64,000 bases of DNA from Blastococcus sp. TF02A-26. GTDB taxonomy: Bacteria > Actinomycetota > Actinomycetes > Mycobacteriales > Geodermatophilaceae. The DNA lies in NCBI RefSeq assembly GCF_003319125.1, contig NZ_QOHG01000003.1:62001-126000 (forward strand), in the 5' to 3' direction. The position numbers and the translations under genes are program-made. Positions 54,830-63,161 of this stretch are shown here, in pieces; within the stretch, counting starts at the first letter, position 1; every line of letters starts with the position of its first letter. Under the pieces are notes generated by a model, which did no database searches, was not told where the DNA came from, and was given only the letters and a program-made list of their open reading frames with translations.

Positions 54830-55528
54830 GTGACGGACTACGACCCGGAGGCCTTCCCCGCCGTCGCGGTGACGGTGGACCTCGTGGTGCTGACCATCCG
54901 GCGGGGCCGGCTGTGCGTGCTCGTCGTCCGCCGCGGCGAGGAGCCCTACGCCGGGCGGGAGGCGCTGCCCGGCGGGTTCGTCCGCCCGGACGAGGACCTG
55001 CTGGCCGCGGCCGCGCGGGAGCTGGCGGAGGAGACCGGCCTGGCGCCGGGGGCGGCCCATCTGGAGCAGCTGGCGTCCTACGGGGCGCCGGACCGCGATC
55101 CCCGGATGCGGGTGGTGACCGTGGCACACCTGGCGCTGGTCGCCGACCTGCCGGAGCCGCGGGCGGGCAGCGACGCGGCCGCGGCGCGGTGGGCGCCGGT
55201 GGAGGAGGTGTCCCCGGGTCTCGCCTTCGACCACGACCGGGTGCTGGCCGACGGCGTGGCCCGTGCACGGGCCAAGCTCGAGTACACCGCGCTGGCGACG
55301 TCGTTCTGCGGCCCGACCTTCACGGTCGCCGAGCTCCGGCGCGTCTACGAGGCCGTGTGGGGTCGCCCGCTGGACCCGCGCAACTTCCACCGCAAGGTCA
55401 CCACCGCGGCGGGCTTCCTGGAGCCGACGGGGGAGACGACGACGCGGGACGGCGGCCGCCCAGCCCAGCTCTACCGCCGGGGCGACGCCGCCGTCCTGCA
55501 CCCGCCCCTGCTGCGCGCGGAGAACTGA
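54830..55528 (+). CDS. NrtR-like Nudix transcriptional regulator
   Basis: 232 residues from a GTG. The Nudix-like domain (about 8-140) has GREALPGGFVRPDEDLLAAAARELAEETGL, a near-complete Nudix box. The C-terminal domain (about 150-230: FTVAELRRVYEAVWGRPLDPRNFHRKVT) is the winged helix of NrtR regulators, which bind ADP-ribose derivatives and repress NAD genes. It is divergent from the SPFH/NAD kinase-like operon with two matching palindromes between. Plain Nudix hydrolase is less likely given the HTH. Confidence 0.88.
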   Translation: MTDYDPEAFPAVAVTVDLVVLTIRRGRLCVLVVRRGEEPYAGREALPGGFVRPDEDLLAAAARELAEETGLAPGAAHLEQLASYGAPDRDPRMRVVTVAHLALVADLPEPRAGSDAAAARWAPVEEVSPGLAFDHDRVLADGVARARAKLEYTALATSFCGPTFTVAELRRVYEAVWGRPLDPRNFHRKVTTAAGFLEPTGETTTRDGGRPAQLYRRGDAAVLHPPLLRAEN

Positions 55529-55624
55529 CCGGGCCGTTCCCTGGTAGGGCACGGGCTCGAGCGTTGGACCTCGGCGGCCCGGAACACAGCTGGTCCTGGG
55601 CTACGGACGTTCAGCGCTCCGGCC

Positions 55625-55638
55625 GCTCCACGTGGAAC
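55625..55638. other. parS-like ParB site 5
   Basis: GCTCCACGTGGAAC, identical to site 4, in the 127-bp gap 3' of the NrtR gene. Confidence 0.6.
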
Positions 55639-55655
55639 ACGCCGTCGACCCGAGG

Positions 55656-56111
55656 TCAGGGCAGTGGGGAGAGCCGTCGGAGCATCTCCTCGAGGGTCAT
55701 CCCCGGCGGCAGTGGCCGGCGGCGGTGGACGTTGTCGAGCCGTCGACCGACCACCGTGCCGACGGGCCAGATGCGGGCGATGTGCAGCATCTCGTCGGCC
55801 GTCTCCTCGGCCAGCTCGGTGAAGTCCAGGGGGTCGAGGACGGCAGGAGTGAAGCCACTCCGCTCGAAGCCCTCGGCCACCTGCGCGCGGAGGTCGTCGT
55901 AGGACAGGTCGAGCTCGGCGACCACCGCGGTCGTCGTCGCGCGCCGAGAGGTCAGGCCGGCGAAGGCGCGTCCACAGCCACAGCCGCCGTCGAGGTCGGC
56001 GCGATCCCGTGCGCACACCTCCCCGAGCCACACCAACTCGCCCTGGGTGGCGAAGCAGAAGTCACCGGGCAGGTCGCCCTGGGTGAGAGAGGTCGCAGTC
56101 AACAGCTTCAT
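55656..56111 (-). CDS. Unknown protein
   Basis: 151 residues from the ATG at 56111 (MKLLTATS). It has DFCFATQGELVWLGEVCARDRADLDGGCGCGRAFAGL, a Cys cluster that could bind metal, and a helical C-terminal half (DDLRAQVAEGFERSGF...LAEETADEMLHIARIWPVG). The pattern is shared, as far as I recall, with uncharacterised actinobacterial proteins. It lies downstream of dnaB's terminator. Confidence 0.7.
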   Translation of the reverse strand: MKLLTATSLTQGDLPGDFCFATQGELVWLGEVCARDRADLDGGCGCGRAFAGLTSRRATTTAVVAELDLSYDDLRAQVAEGFERSGFTPAVLDPLDFTELAEETADEMLHIARIWPVGTVVGRRLDNVHRRRPLPPGMTLEEMLRRLSPLP

Positions 56112-56158
56112 ACGAGAACCGTCGCCGCCGCCGGTGACAGTCCCCGCGGTCATCCACA

Positions 56159-56191
56159 ACGGGCCCGGAGCGAGGAACGCTCCGGGCCCGT
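56159..56191. terminator. dnaB terminator
   Basis: 14-bp arms ACGGGCCCGGAGCG and inverse around AGGAA, 18 bp past the dnaB stop. Confidence 0.9.
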
Positions 56192-56208
56192 CGGGTCTCA
56201 CTCGCGGA

Positions 56209-58821
56209 TCAGTTGGCCATGTCCACGAAGCGGCTGTAGTGACCCTGGAAGGCGACCGTGACGTTGGCGGTGGGGCCGTTGCGGTGCTTCACCAGCATGA
56301 TGTCGGCCTCACCGGCCCGCGGTGACTCCTTCTCGTACATGTCTTCTCTGTGAATCATCATCACCATATCTGCGTCCTGCTCGATCGAGCCCGATTCGCG
56401 AAGGTCGGAGAGCATCGGCTTCTTGTCCTGACGCTGCTCCGAACCACGGTTCAGCTGCGACATCGCGATGACCGGGCACTCGATCTCCTTGGCGAGGAGC
56501 TTGAGCGCACGGGAGAACTCCGAGACCTCCTGCTGGCGGCTCTCCACGCGCTTGCCCGACGTCATGAGCTGCAGGTAGTCGATGACCACGAGCTTGAGGT
56601 CGTTGCGCTGACGGAGGCGACGCGCCTTGGCCCGGATCTCCATCATCGTCATGTTCGGGGAGTCGTCGATGTAGAGCGGAGCGTCTGCCACCTCGCCCAT
56701 CCGCCGGGCCAGCTTCGACCAGTCCTCGTCCGACAGCGTGCCGGCGCGCATGTGGTGCAGCGGCACCTTCGCCTCGGCCGACAGCAGACGCATGGTGATC
56801 TCGTGCTTGCTCATCTCCAGCGAGAAGATCACCGTCGCCATGTGGTGCTTGATCGCCGCTGAGCGGGCGATGTCGAGGCCGAGCGTGGAGTTGTGCGTCG
56901 GGATGAAGCTGCGGCCGGCGAGGAACAGCGAGTCCGGCGCGTCCACCTGGATGCACCGCACCGGCACGCTCGCGATCGGCCGGACCTCGGTGATGAATCG
57001 AGCGCCGCGAGCGGTGAACGTGCGCGCCCCGCGCTCCTTGTGCACCAGCTTCTTGCGCTCGAGCCGGAAGACCTCGTCGTCCGTGCTGAACGTCAGCGTG
57101 AAGCAGGTCGAGGACTCCTCGGTGCGGCCACGCACCCGCTTGGTGCTGAGCCGGACGCGGTAGCCGAGGCTCGCGATCAGCTCGCGGGTGTCCTCGGCCA
57201 GCCGGCGGCTGGTCACGGCGAACTGGACGACACCGCTCGGCGCCACGGTCCCGTCGGTGTCGAGCAGCCCCGCCAGCAGCGCGCGCCGCTGCGCGATGGA
57301 CGCCCGGAGGTACTCCGTCGGGATGTGCTTGTCCCCGAGCACGCCCAGGCGCCGCAGGAGCGCCTCCACGGTCCCGTGGTCGTCGCGGCAGGCCTGGCAC
57401 TGTGCCATGCCCGACGACGGGCCGCCACAGTCCGGGCAGGTCGCCTGCAGCCCGACGCCGCCACTGGCGCGCAGCCGCCCGCCGCAGGTCGTGCCGCAGG
57501 TCTGCACCTGCGACGTCCGCGGGACGAAGCGCTCGCCGCACATCGGGCAGGTCCGCGCAGCGACCTCGGCGCGAGGCAGCGTGAGCGAGTACCGGCGGTC
57601 GACCCCGGTCGGCTCCGCGACCAGCCCCTCGGCCTCGATGTGGACGGCGATCTCGGGGTCGGCGCTGGTGAACTGCGCCGCGGCGGAGGTGCCGTCACCC
57701 AGCCAGACGCCCAGCGCGTACGGCGGCACCGGCAGGTCCGCCTCGGGCAGCTGCAGCGGCTCGGCATTCGTCACGGAGTGGTTCAGCCGAGCGTCCTTCG
57801 TCGCGCACCGGACGGTGCGGGCGATCTCCTCGGTGGTCCGCACCTCGGCGGAGGTCTGCTGGCTCCGGTGGCCGTTGTAGCCAGTGCGCGCCTGCTGGGC
57901 GGATCGACGACTGGCCCGCGTCTCGGTGAGCCACTGGTGCTGGCCGTCGGCGACGATCACCGAGCCGTCGGAGAAGTGCACCTCGTAGCAGGACCGATCG
58001 GTCAGCACGTCGGTCGCGGCGACGACGGTCGTCGGCCGGCCGTCGGAGCCGAGGACCCGGTCGCCGACGGCGATCTCGCCCATCGTCGTCCAGCCGGTCG
58101 GCGTCGCGATCGGGGTGTCGAGGGCGAGGGCCTTCCCGACACCCGGACGAGCCGCGATGACGACCATCTGGCCGGCCTGGAGGCCGTTGGTCAGCTCGTC
58201 GAGGTCGCGGATGCCGGTCGGCACACCGCGGCTGACCCCGCCGCGGCTGGCGATGGCGTCGAGCTCGTCCATCGTCGGCTGGAGGATGTCCTCCAACCGC
58301 GAGTAGTCCTCGCTCATCCGCTTCTCGGTGACGTCGTAGATCTCCTGCTGGGCGCGGTCGACGATGTCGTCGACGTCGCCCTTGCCACCGGCGGCGCCGT
58401 AGCCCAGCTGCACCACGCGGGTCCCCGCCTCCACCAGCCGCCGCAGGACGGCCTGCTCGGCGACGATCGCGGCGTAGTAGCCGGCGTTCGCGGCCGTGGG
58501 CGTCGAGGCGATCAGCGTGTGCAGGTAGACCGCGCCGCCCATCTTCGACAGCTGGTCGGTGCGATTGAGCTCCGCGGCGACGGTGATCGCGTCGGCCGGT
58601 TCACCGCGCCCGTAGAGGTCGAGGATGCAGTCGAAGATGATCTGGTGCGCCGGCCGGTAGAAGTCGTTGCCGTGCAACTGCTCGACGACGTCGGCGATCG
58701 CGTCCTTGCTCAGCAGCATCCCGCCGAGCACCGACTGCTCCGCCTGGACGTCCTGCGGCGGCTGCCGGTCGTACTCCGGCGCCGTCACCTGGGGCCGGCT
58801 GAAGTCGTCGGCCACCGCCAC
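56209..58821 (-). CDS. dnaB: Replicative DNA helicase DnaB with an intein
   Basis: 870 residues from the GTG at 58821 (GGAGGA upstream). The N-terminal domain (EQSVLGGMLLSKDAI) and linker lead to the RecA core. The Walker A reads ARPGVGK, then a 414-residue intein, then STLGLDIARSAA. Further core motifs: SLEMSKHEITMRLL, KLVVIDYLQLM (Walker B) and QLNRGSEQRQDKKP. Spliced DnaB would be 456 residues, normal. It unwinds DNA at the fork. A LexA-type box lies about 100 bp upstream. Confidence 0.97.
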   Translation of the reverse strand: MAVADDFSRPQVTAPEYDRQPPQDVQAEQSVLGGMLLSKDAIADVVEQLHGNDFYRPAHQIIFDCILDLYGRGEPADAITVAAELNRTDQLSKMGGAVYLHTLIASTPTAANAGYYAAIVAEQAVLRRLVEAGTRVVQLGYGAAGGKGDVDDIVDRAQQEIYDVTEKRMSEDYSRLEDILQPTMDELDAIASRGGVSRGVPTGIRDLDELTNGLQAGQMVVIAARPGVGKALALDTPIATPTGWTTMGEIAVGDRVLGSDGRPTTVVAATDVLTDRSCYEVHFSDGSVIVADGQHQWLTETRASRRSAQQARTGYNGHRSQQTSAEVRTTEEIARTVRCATKDARLNHSVTNAEPLQLPEADLPVPPYALGVWLGDGTSAAAQFTSADPEIAVHIEAEGLVAEPTGVDRRYSLTLPRAEVAARTCPMCGERFVPRTSQVQTCGTTCGGRLRASGGVGLQATCPDCGGPSSGMAQCQACRDDHGTVEALLRRLGVLGDKHIPTEYLRASIAQRRALLAGLLDTDGTVAPSGVVQFAVTSRRLAEDTRELIASLGYRVRLSTKRVRGRTEESSTCFTLTFSTDDEVFRLERKKLVHKERGARTFTARGARFITEVRPIASVPVRCIQVDAPDSLFLAGRSFIPTHNSTLGLDIARSAAIKHHMATVIFSLEMSKHEITMRLLSAEAKVPLHHMRAGTLSDEDWSKLARRMGEVADAPLYIDDSPNMTMMEIRAKARRLRQRNDLKLVVIDYLQLMTSGKRVESRQQEVSEFSRALKLLAKEIECPVIAMSQLNRGSEQRQDKKPMLSDLRESGSIEQDADMVMMIHREDMYEKESPRAGEADIMLVKHRNGPTANVTVAFQGHYSRFVDMAN
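56890..58131 (-). other. DnaB intein with LAGLIDADG endonuclease and zinc-ribbon insertion
   Basis: 414 residues inserted right after the P-loop Lys. It begins ALALDTPIATPTGWTTMGEI (Ala at position 1 rather than Cys/Ser, as in the mycobacterial DnaB inteins) and ends FIPTHN with Ser as +1 residue. Two LAGLIDADG motifs (ALGVWLGDGT and LLAGLLDTDGTV) show a homing endonuclease. Between them is a Cys-rich segment with four CxxC-like pairs (CPMCGERF, CGTTCGG, CPDCGG, CQACRDD), probably two zinc ribbons. Confidence 0.93.
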
Positions 58822-58916
58822 GATCGGTCCTCCATCCACTCTCCGGCGCACCCGTCGCAGACCCCGGCCACCGGCCAGGGCCTGGTGGGGGAGCACCAGG
58901 ACGTCGTCCACCTGAT

Positions 58917-58934
58917 CTCGAACGTCCGTTCGAG
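58917..58934. promoter_or_regulatory. LexA SOS box upstream of dnaB
   Basis: CTCGAACGTCCGTTCGAG matches the actinobacterial LexA site TCGAAC-N4-GTTCGA fully. It is about 96 bp before the dnaB start. Confidence 0.75.
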
Positions 58935-59047
58935 GAGATTCCTATCGCGGGGCACCGACAGTTCGGGCCGGCCGGACAGGCGAGGACGACGTTAGGAACG
59001 GCGGACCGGTCCGTCCAACACCGCTGTGGGCCTCTCTCTGCACAACT

Positions 59048-59056
59048 TGTGGACAA
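59048..59056 (-). other. DnaA box
   Basis: The minus strand reads TTGTCCACA, the preferred actinobacterial DnaA box. It is a single exact copy with looser neighbours. Confidence 0.5.
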
Positions 59057-59314
59057 GTCGGTGGACACAGGCGTGTCGACATGTGGAGACACCGGGGGAC
59101 GGGGAGGACGCTCCCCGGCGGTCACGCGCCTGACCTGCGGCGGAACAGCGGAACGGGTGTGGACGCAAGAAATCCGGGAGAACTCGACGTGTCGTCCCCC
59201 GGCGTGTCGCCCGCCCGGCGCACCCGTCCCACCGGTCACAGGAACGGTCGTCGTCCACAGGCAGCGGGTGCTCGTGCCGGCCGCCCGCCATGAGGCCCCA
59301 GGGCCCGGAGAACG

Positions 59315-59354
59315 CCACGAGGGGCGCCGGACCGGAGTCCGACGCCCCTCGTGG
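59315..59354. terminator. rplI terminator
   Basis: 12-bp arms CCACGAGGGGCG and inverse, with an inner CGGAC/GTCCG stem, 11 bp past the rplI stop. Confidence 0.88.
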
Positions 59355-59365
59355 GCAGAGCAGGA

Positions 59366-59821
59366 TCAGGCAGCGACGACGTCGATCGTCAGCTCGCTGC
59401 TCACCTCGGGGTGGATCCGCACGGTCACCTTGTGCTGGCCGGTCGTCTTGATGCTGCTGGGCAGCTCGATGCGACGACGGTCCAGCTCCGGACCACCGGC
59501 AGCGGTCACCGCGGCAGCGACGTCGGCGGTGGTGACCCGCCCGAACAGGCGGCCACCCTCGCCGGCGCGGGCCGGAACGCGCACGGTCAGCCCGGTGAGG
59601 CGACCGGCCACGGCCTGCGCCTCCTCGAGGCTGCGCACGTCGCGGGCGGCACGGGCCCGGCGGAGGGACTCCACCTGCTTCTCGGCACCGCGCGAGGCCA
59701 CGATGGCCAGCCCGCGGGGCAGGAGGTAGTTGCGGCCGTAGCCGCCCTTGACCTCGACGGTGTCACCGGAGGAACCGAGACCGGTGACCTCCTGCGTCAG
59801 GATCAGCTTCAGGGTGCTCAT
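59366..59821 (-). CDS. rplI: Ribosomal protein bL9
   Basis: 151 residues. N-domain [39 protein letters not shown] is the bL9 signature, followed by the long connecting helix and C-domain. It starts 2 bp after rpsR's stop. It binds 23S rRNA. Confidence 0.98.
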   Translation of the reverse strand: MSTLKLILTQEVTGLGSSGDTVEVKGGYGRNYLLPRGLAIVASRGAEKQVESLRRARAARDVRSLEEAQAVAGRLTGLTVRVPARAGEGGRLFGRVTTADVAAAVTAAGGPELDRRRIELPSSIKTTGQHKVTVRIHPEVSSELTIDVVAA

Positions 59822-59823
59822 GA

Positions 59824-60060
59824 TCAGCGCGCCGTGGAGGTGTAGGGCAGCAGGGCCATCTCACGGCTGTTCTTCACGGCCGTGGCGACGTCACGCTGGT
59901 GCTGGCTGCAGTTGCCGCTCACGCGGCGGGCACGGATCTTGCCGCGGTCGGAGATGAACTTCCGCAGCAGGGTCGTGTCCTTGTAGTCGACGTAGGTCGC
60001 CTTGTCCTTGCAGAACTGGCAGACCTTCTTCTTGGGCTTGCGCACAGGGGGCTTGGGCAC
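59824..60060 (-). CDS. rpsR: Ribosomal protein bS18
   Basis: 78 residues. Zinc-type (C+) form with VCQFCKD and later [24 protein letters not shown] is the family core. The C+ form is the zinc-dependent primary paralogue in actinobacteria. Coupled to rplI. Confidence 0.98.
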   Translation of the reverse strand: MPKPPVRKPKKKVCQFCKDKATYVDYKDTTLLRKFISDRGKIRARRVSGNCSQHQRDVATAVKNSREMALLPYTSTAR

Positions 60061-60106
60061 TGGGTTCTCCAGATACGACGTGGTTCAGGAAGTGAGGGGA
60101 TGGAAC

Positions 60107-60162
60107 GGCCCCCTCGCAGGGGCCCGCGCCGAGCGGAGCGAGGCGTGGGGGCGAGGGGGTCC
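60107..60162 (-). repeat. Intergenic hairpin repeat, copy 2, between ssb and rpsR
   Basis: Arms CCCCCTCGC / GCGAGGGGG around a 33-base GC-rich loop. The minus strand shares its layout and much sequence with 46976-47034. It may partly terminate ssb transcription before rpsR. Confidence 0.7.
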
Positions 60163-60166
60163 TTCG

Positions 60167-60655
60167 TCAGAAGGGGGGCTCGTCCGAGGGGCCGGCGGGC
60201 GTCGACCACGGGTCGCTGGCGCCACCGCCACCGCCTCCGCCACCGAAGCCGCCACCACCGCCGCCACCGAAGCCGCCGCCACCCTCACCGCGGGAGGCCT
60301 TGGTGACCTTCGCGGTGGCGTAGCGCAGCGAGGGGCCGATCTCGTCGACCTCCAGCTCGATGACGGTGCGCTTCTCGCCCTCCTTGGTGTCGAACGAGCG
60401 CTGCTTGAGCCGCCCGCTGACGATGACCCGCGAACCGCGGGTGAGGGACTCGGCGACGTTCTCCGCCACCTGACGCCACACGTTGCAGCGGAGGAACAGC
60501 GCCTCGCCGTCCTTCCACTCCTGCGACTGACGGTCGAACGTCCGCGGGGTGGAGGCGACGGTGAAGTTGGCGACCGCGGCCCCTGACGGCGTGAACCGCA
60601 GCTCCGGGTCGGAGGTCAGGTTGCCGATGACGGTGATGACGGTCTCGCCGGCCAT
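60167..60655 (-). CDS. ssb: Single-stranded DNA-binding protein
   Basis: 162 residues from the ATG at 60655. OB fold ([35 protein letters not shown]), then a long Gly-rich tail and the acidic tip PSDEPPF that recruits repair proteins. It starts 2 bp after the rpsF stop codon. The rpsF-ssb-rpsR order is universal. Confidence 0.98.
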   Translation of the reverse strand: MAGETVITVIGNLTSDPELRFTPSGAAVANFTVASTPRTFDRQSQEWKDGEALFLRCNVWRQVAENVAESLTRGSRVIVSGRLKQRSFDTKEGEKRTVIELEVDEIGPSLRYATAKVTKASRGEGGGGFGGGGGGGFGGGGGGGGASDPWSTPAGPSDEPPF

Positions 60656-60657
60656 GG

Positions 60658-60948
60658 TCAGTGGACCTCGGGCCGCATCAGCTTGGTGCGCAGGACCGAC
60701 TCGTTGAGGTTCAGCTGACGGTCCAGCTCCGCGACGGCGGCCGGCTCGGCGTTGATGTCGATGACGGCGTAGATGCCCTCGATCTGCTTCTTGATCTCGT
60801 AGGCCAGCCGACGGCGGCCCCAGATGTCGACCTTGCCCACCGTGCCACCGGACTTGGTGACGACGGTCAGGAACCGGTCGAGGGAGGGCGCGATCGTGCG
60901 CTCCTCGAGCTCGGGGTCGAGGATGACCATCAGTTCGTAATTGCGCAT
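60658..60948 (-). CDS. rpsF: Ribosomal protein bS6
   Basis: 96 residues, [18 protein letters not shown]...[23 protein letters not shown]. It pairs with bS18 on the 30S platform. First gene of the block. Confidence 0.98.
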   Translation of the reverse strand: MRNYELMVILDPELEERTIAPSLDRFLTVVTKSGGTVGKVDIWGRRRLAYEIKKQIEGIYAVIDINAEPAAVAELDRQLNLNESVLRTKLMRPEVH

Positions 60949-61165
60949 GGAGTAACCCCACCTCCTCTGGTCTCGGCGGCTGCAGTGCATCTGCAGCAGG
61001 AGGGTCGTACATGCGTCGCGCGCCCCGGCTCCGCAGTGCGGGCCCGGAACGCGCTCCCACAGGCTACCAGCGCGCCCGGGACCGGCTCCCCCGTCGTCCA
61101 CAGGCCGGACGCGCGACGGCCGCCGGCCCCAGCGGGGGGACGGCGGCCGCCGGGACGGAGCGGGG

Positions 61166-62239
61166 TCAGCGAGAGTGGCGTCCGCCGGTCCGGCCGGCCG
61201 TGCGGGTGCGGACGAGGACGGCCGTGGCCGCGGCCAGCGCGATGACGGCGAGCAGCGCGGGGAGGGGCAGGGTGCCGGCCTCCGCGGACCGGTCGGTGGT
61301 CGCGCCGGCCTCGTCCAGCGCCGGGCTGTCGAGCCCCGACAGCTGGCCGAACACCGGGACCGAGGCACCGTCGTAGCCGCCGGCACCGCCGCCGGCACCG
61401 CCCGCCGGGCCGCTCCCGGCGGCGACGGCGCTCCCGCCGGAGGCCGGCGTGAACTCGGCGAGGTCCAGTCGCACGGGGCCGGCCGGCGACATGTCGGCCG
61501 CACCGAGCCCGGTGTCGTAGGCGTAGGGCAGCCCGTCGACCCCCGACGTCGGCGGCGCGGGGGCAGGCGCCGGGGCCGGGGCCGGGGCGGGGGGCTGGGT
61601 CTGCGGCAGCTGCGGGACGAGGTTGCCGGGCAGCAGCGTGGGCACGTCGATCACGGGCAGCTGGGGGAGGTTGATCGACGGCAGGTTCGGCAGCGGGATC
61701 AGCGTGTTGACGATGAACGGCGTCGGGACGCCGATCGCCACCGTGGTCTGGGTGCCGTTGTAGGTGACGACCTGGTTCTGCGGCAGCAGCGCGAGCGCCC
61801 GGCTCGTGACGGTGTTCAGCAGCGACCCGACGATCGACCGGTCGGGCACGCTGACCCGGTAGGTGTAGGTGATCCAGCAGGGCCCGATGCACGGATCGGC
61901 GAACCGCTCCTCCCACGACTGCCCGCGCTGCAGCGGGTGGTCGCCGGAGGGGAGCCGCAGCGAGACGTCGGTGTGCACGGTGACCGTGACCAGGTTCGGC
62001 AGCAGGCCCCCGCCGCCGACCTGCACGGTCTTGTCCTCGATGAGGTTGGTGAAGCGGACCGTGTCACCGGGGTCGATGCTCACCAGCGGCGGCGTGAGGT
62101 CGCGGATGTCGACCGGGACCGTCTCCGCCGCGGTCGCGCTCGGCGCCGCCAGCACGGAGGCACCCAGGATCGCCACCCAGGCGAGCAGCGCCGCGGCGAG
62201 CCCCCGCCGGGCACTGCGTCGGATCCGTCCCGTCGCCAT
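61166..62239 (-). CDS. Secreted, membrane-anchored Pro-rich protein with LPxxx-like tail
   Basis: 357 residues from the ATG at 62239. Signal peptide ([25 protein letters not shown]), a beta-rich outer domain (about 40-140; [21 protein letters not shown] resembles a cupredoxin/plastocyanin-like fold but lacks a clear copper site), an Ala/Pro tract (about 220-236), then Gly/Ala-rich linker and a C-terminal helix ([20 protein letters not shown]) with basic end. Two Cys (CIGPC) may form a disulfide. Cell-surface protein, function unknown. Confidence 0.75.
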   Translation of the reverse strand: MATGRIRRSARRGLAAALLAWVAILGASVLAAPSATAAETVPVDIRDLTPPLVSIDPGDTVRFTNLIEDKTVQVGGGGLLPNLVTVTVHTDVSLRLPSGDHPLQRGQSWEERFADPCIGPCWITYTYRVSVPDRSIVGSLLNTVTSRALALLPQNQVVTYNGTQTTVAIGVPTPFIVNTLIPLPNLPSINLPQLPVIDVPTLLPGNLVPQLPQTQPPAPAPAPAPAPAPPTSGVDGLPYAYDTGLGAADMSPAGPVRLDLAEFTPASGGSAVAAGSGPAGGAGGGAGGYDGASVPVFGQLSGLDSPALDEAGATTDRSAEAGTLPLPALLAVIALAAATAVLVRTRTAGRTGGRHSR

Positions 62240-62348
62240 GTCCACCTCTCCGTCGCTACCGGCGAGTAACCCTCGTCACGGTGCCCAACGATGATGTGTG
62301 CCCGGGGTTACGCCTAAACCTGTCGCCCACCGGAACTACTGTCCGTGC

Positions 62349-63161
62349 GTGGCTCCCCACCCGATCGGCGTACACGTCGGCCCCGGCCTGACCGAGGACG
62401 ACGAACTGGTGGACGGCGGGCCGATCGCCCGCGCGGCGGAGATGGACGCCGACGGCGTCCAGGTCTTCCTCGGCGACCCCCAGGGCTGGAAGGCGCCGCG
62501 GCCCCGGCCCGACGCCGACGCGTTGCGCGAGGGCGACGTCACCGTGGTCGTCCACGCGCCCTACGTGCTCAACGTCGCGACGACGAACAACCGGATCCGC
62601 ATCCCCAGCCGCAAGCTGCTGGGCCAGCACGCCCAGGCCGCTGCGGCGGTCGGGGCGATCGGCCTCGTGGTGCACGGCGGGCACGTGCTGGCCGCCGACG
62701 ACCCGGCGGTGGGTGTCGACAACTGGCGCAAGACCTTCACGCGGCAGGCCGAGGCCGGCGGGTTCCCCGTCCCGCTGCTGGTCGAGAACACCGCCGGTGG
62801 CAGCAACGCCATGGCCCGTGACCTCGACGCCCTGGCCCGGCTGTGGGAGGCCGTCGGCGAGTTCGGCGGCGGCTTCGTGCTCGACACCTGCCACGCCTGG
62901 GCGGCCGGCTGGGACCTGGCGACGGCGGTGGACGACGTCCGCGCGATCACCGGCCGGATCGACCTCGTCCACCTGAACAACAGCCGCGACCCGGCCGGTT
63001 CCAGCCGCGACCGGCACGCGCCGCTGGTGGGCGGCGAGATCCCGACCGAGCTCCTGCTCGGCGTCGCTCGTGCCGCCGACGCCCCGATCGTGCTGGAGAC
63101 CCCCGGCGACGCGGCCGCCCACGCGGAGGAGGTCGCGCTGGTCAGGTCCGCGATCGGCTGA
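62349..63161 (+). CDS. Endonuclease IV-like TIM-barrel protein
   Basis: 270 residues from the GTG at 62349. Metal-binding motifs of the Nfo/xylose-isomerase-like barrel: VVVHAPYVLNVATTN, GLVVHGGHV, LLVENTAGG, GFVLDTCHAWAAG, HLNNSRDPAGSSRDRHAPLVGGEI, and VLETPG. Endonuclease IV cuts abasic DNA sites with three zincs. Sequence keeps all six strand-end motifs, so activity is likely. Confidence 0.87.
   Translation: MAPHPIGVHVGPGLTEDDELVDGGPIARAAEMDADGVQVFLGDPQGWKAPRPRPDADALREGDVTVVVHAPYVLNVATTNNRIRIPSRKLLGQHAQAAAAVGAIGLVVHGGHVLAADDPAVGVDNWRKTFTRQAEAGGFPVPLLVENTAGGSNAMARDLDALARLWEAVGEFGGGFVLDTCHAWAAGWDLATAVDDVRAITGRIDLVHLNNSRDPAGSSRDRHAPLVGGEIPTELLLGVARAADAPIVLETPGDAAAHAEEVALVRSAIG

Larger units (their letters stand above)
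58822..59365. other. 544-bp gap between dnaB and rplI
   Basis: No convincing gene. It holds the SOS box, one DnaA box, a stretch rich in GTGGACA-like words (59040-59090) and the rplI terminator. Open frames here lack homology and ribosome sites. Confidence 0.7.

Noticed and set aside
59035-59100. Origin of replication
   Set aside because: Only one exact DnaA box and no AT-rich unwinding region; dnaA and dnaN are not here.
58992-59318. Small genes in the dnaB-rplI gap
   Set aside because: No ribosome sites, no homology, and overlap with the terminator and DnaA-box region.
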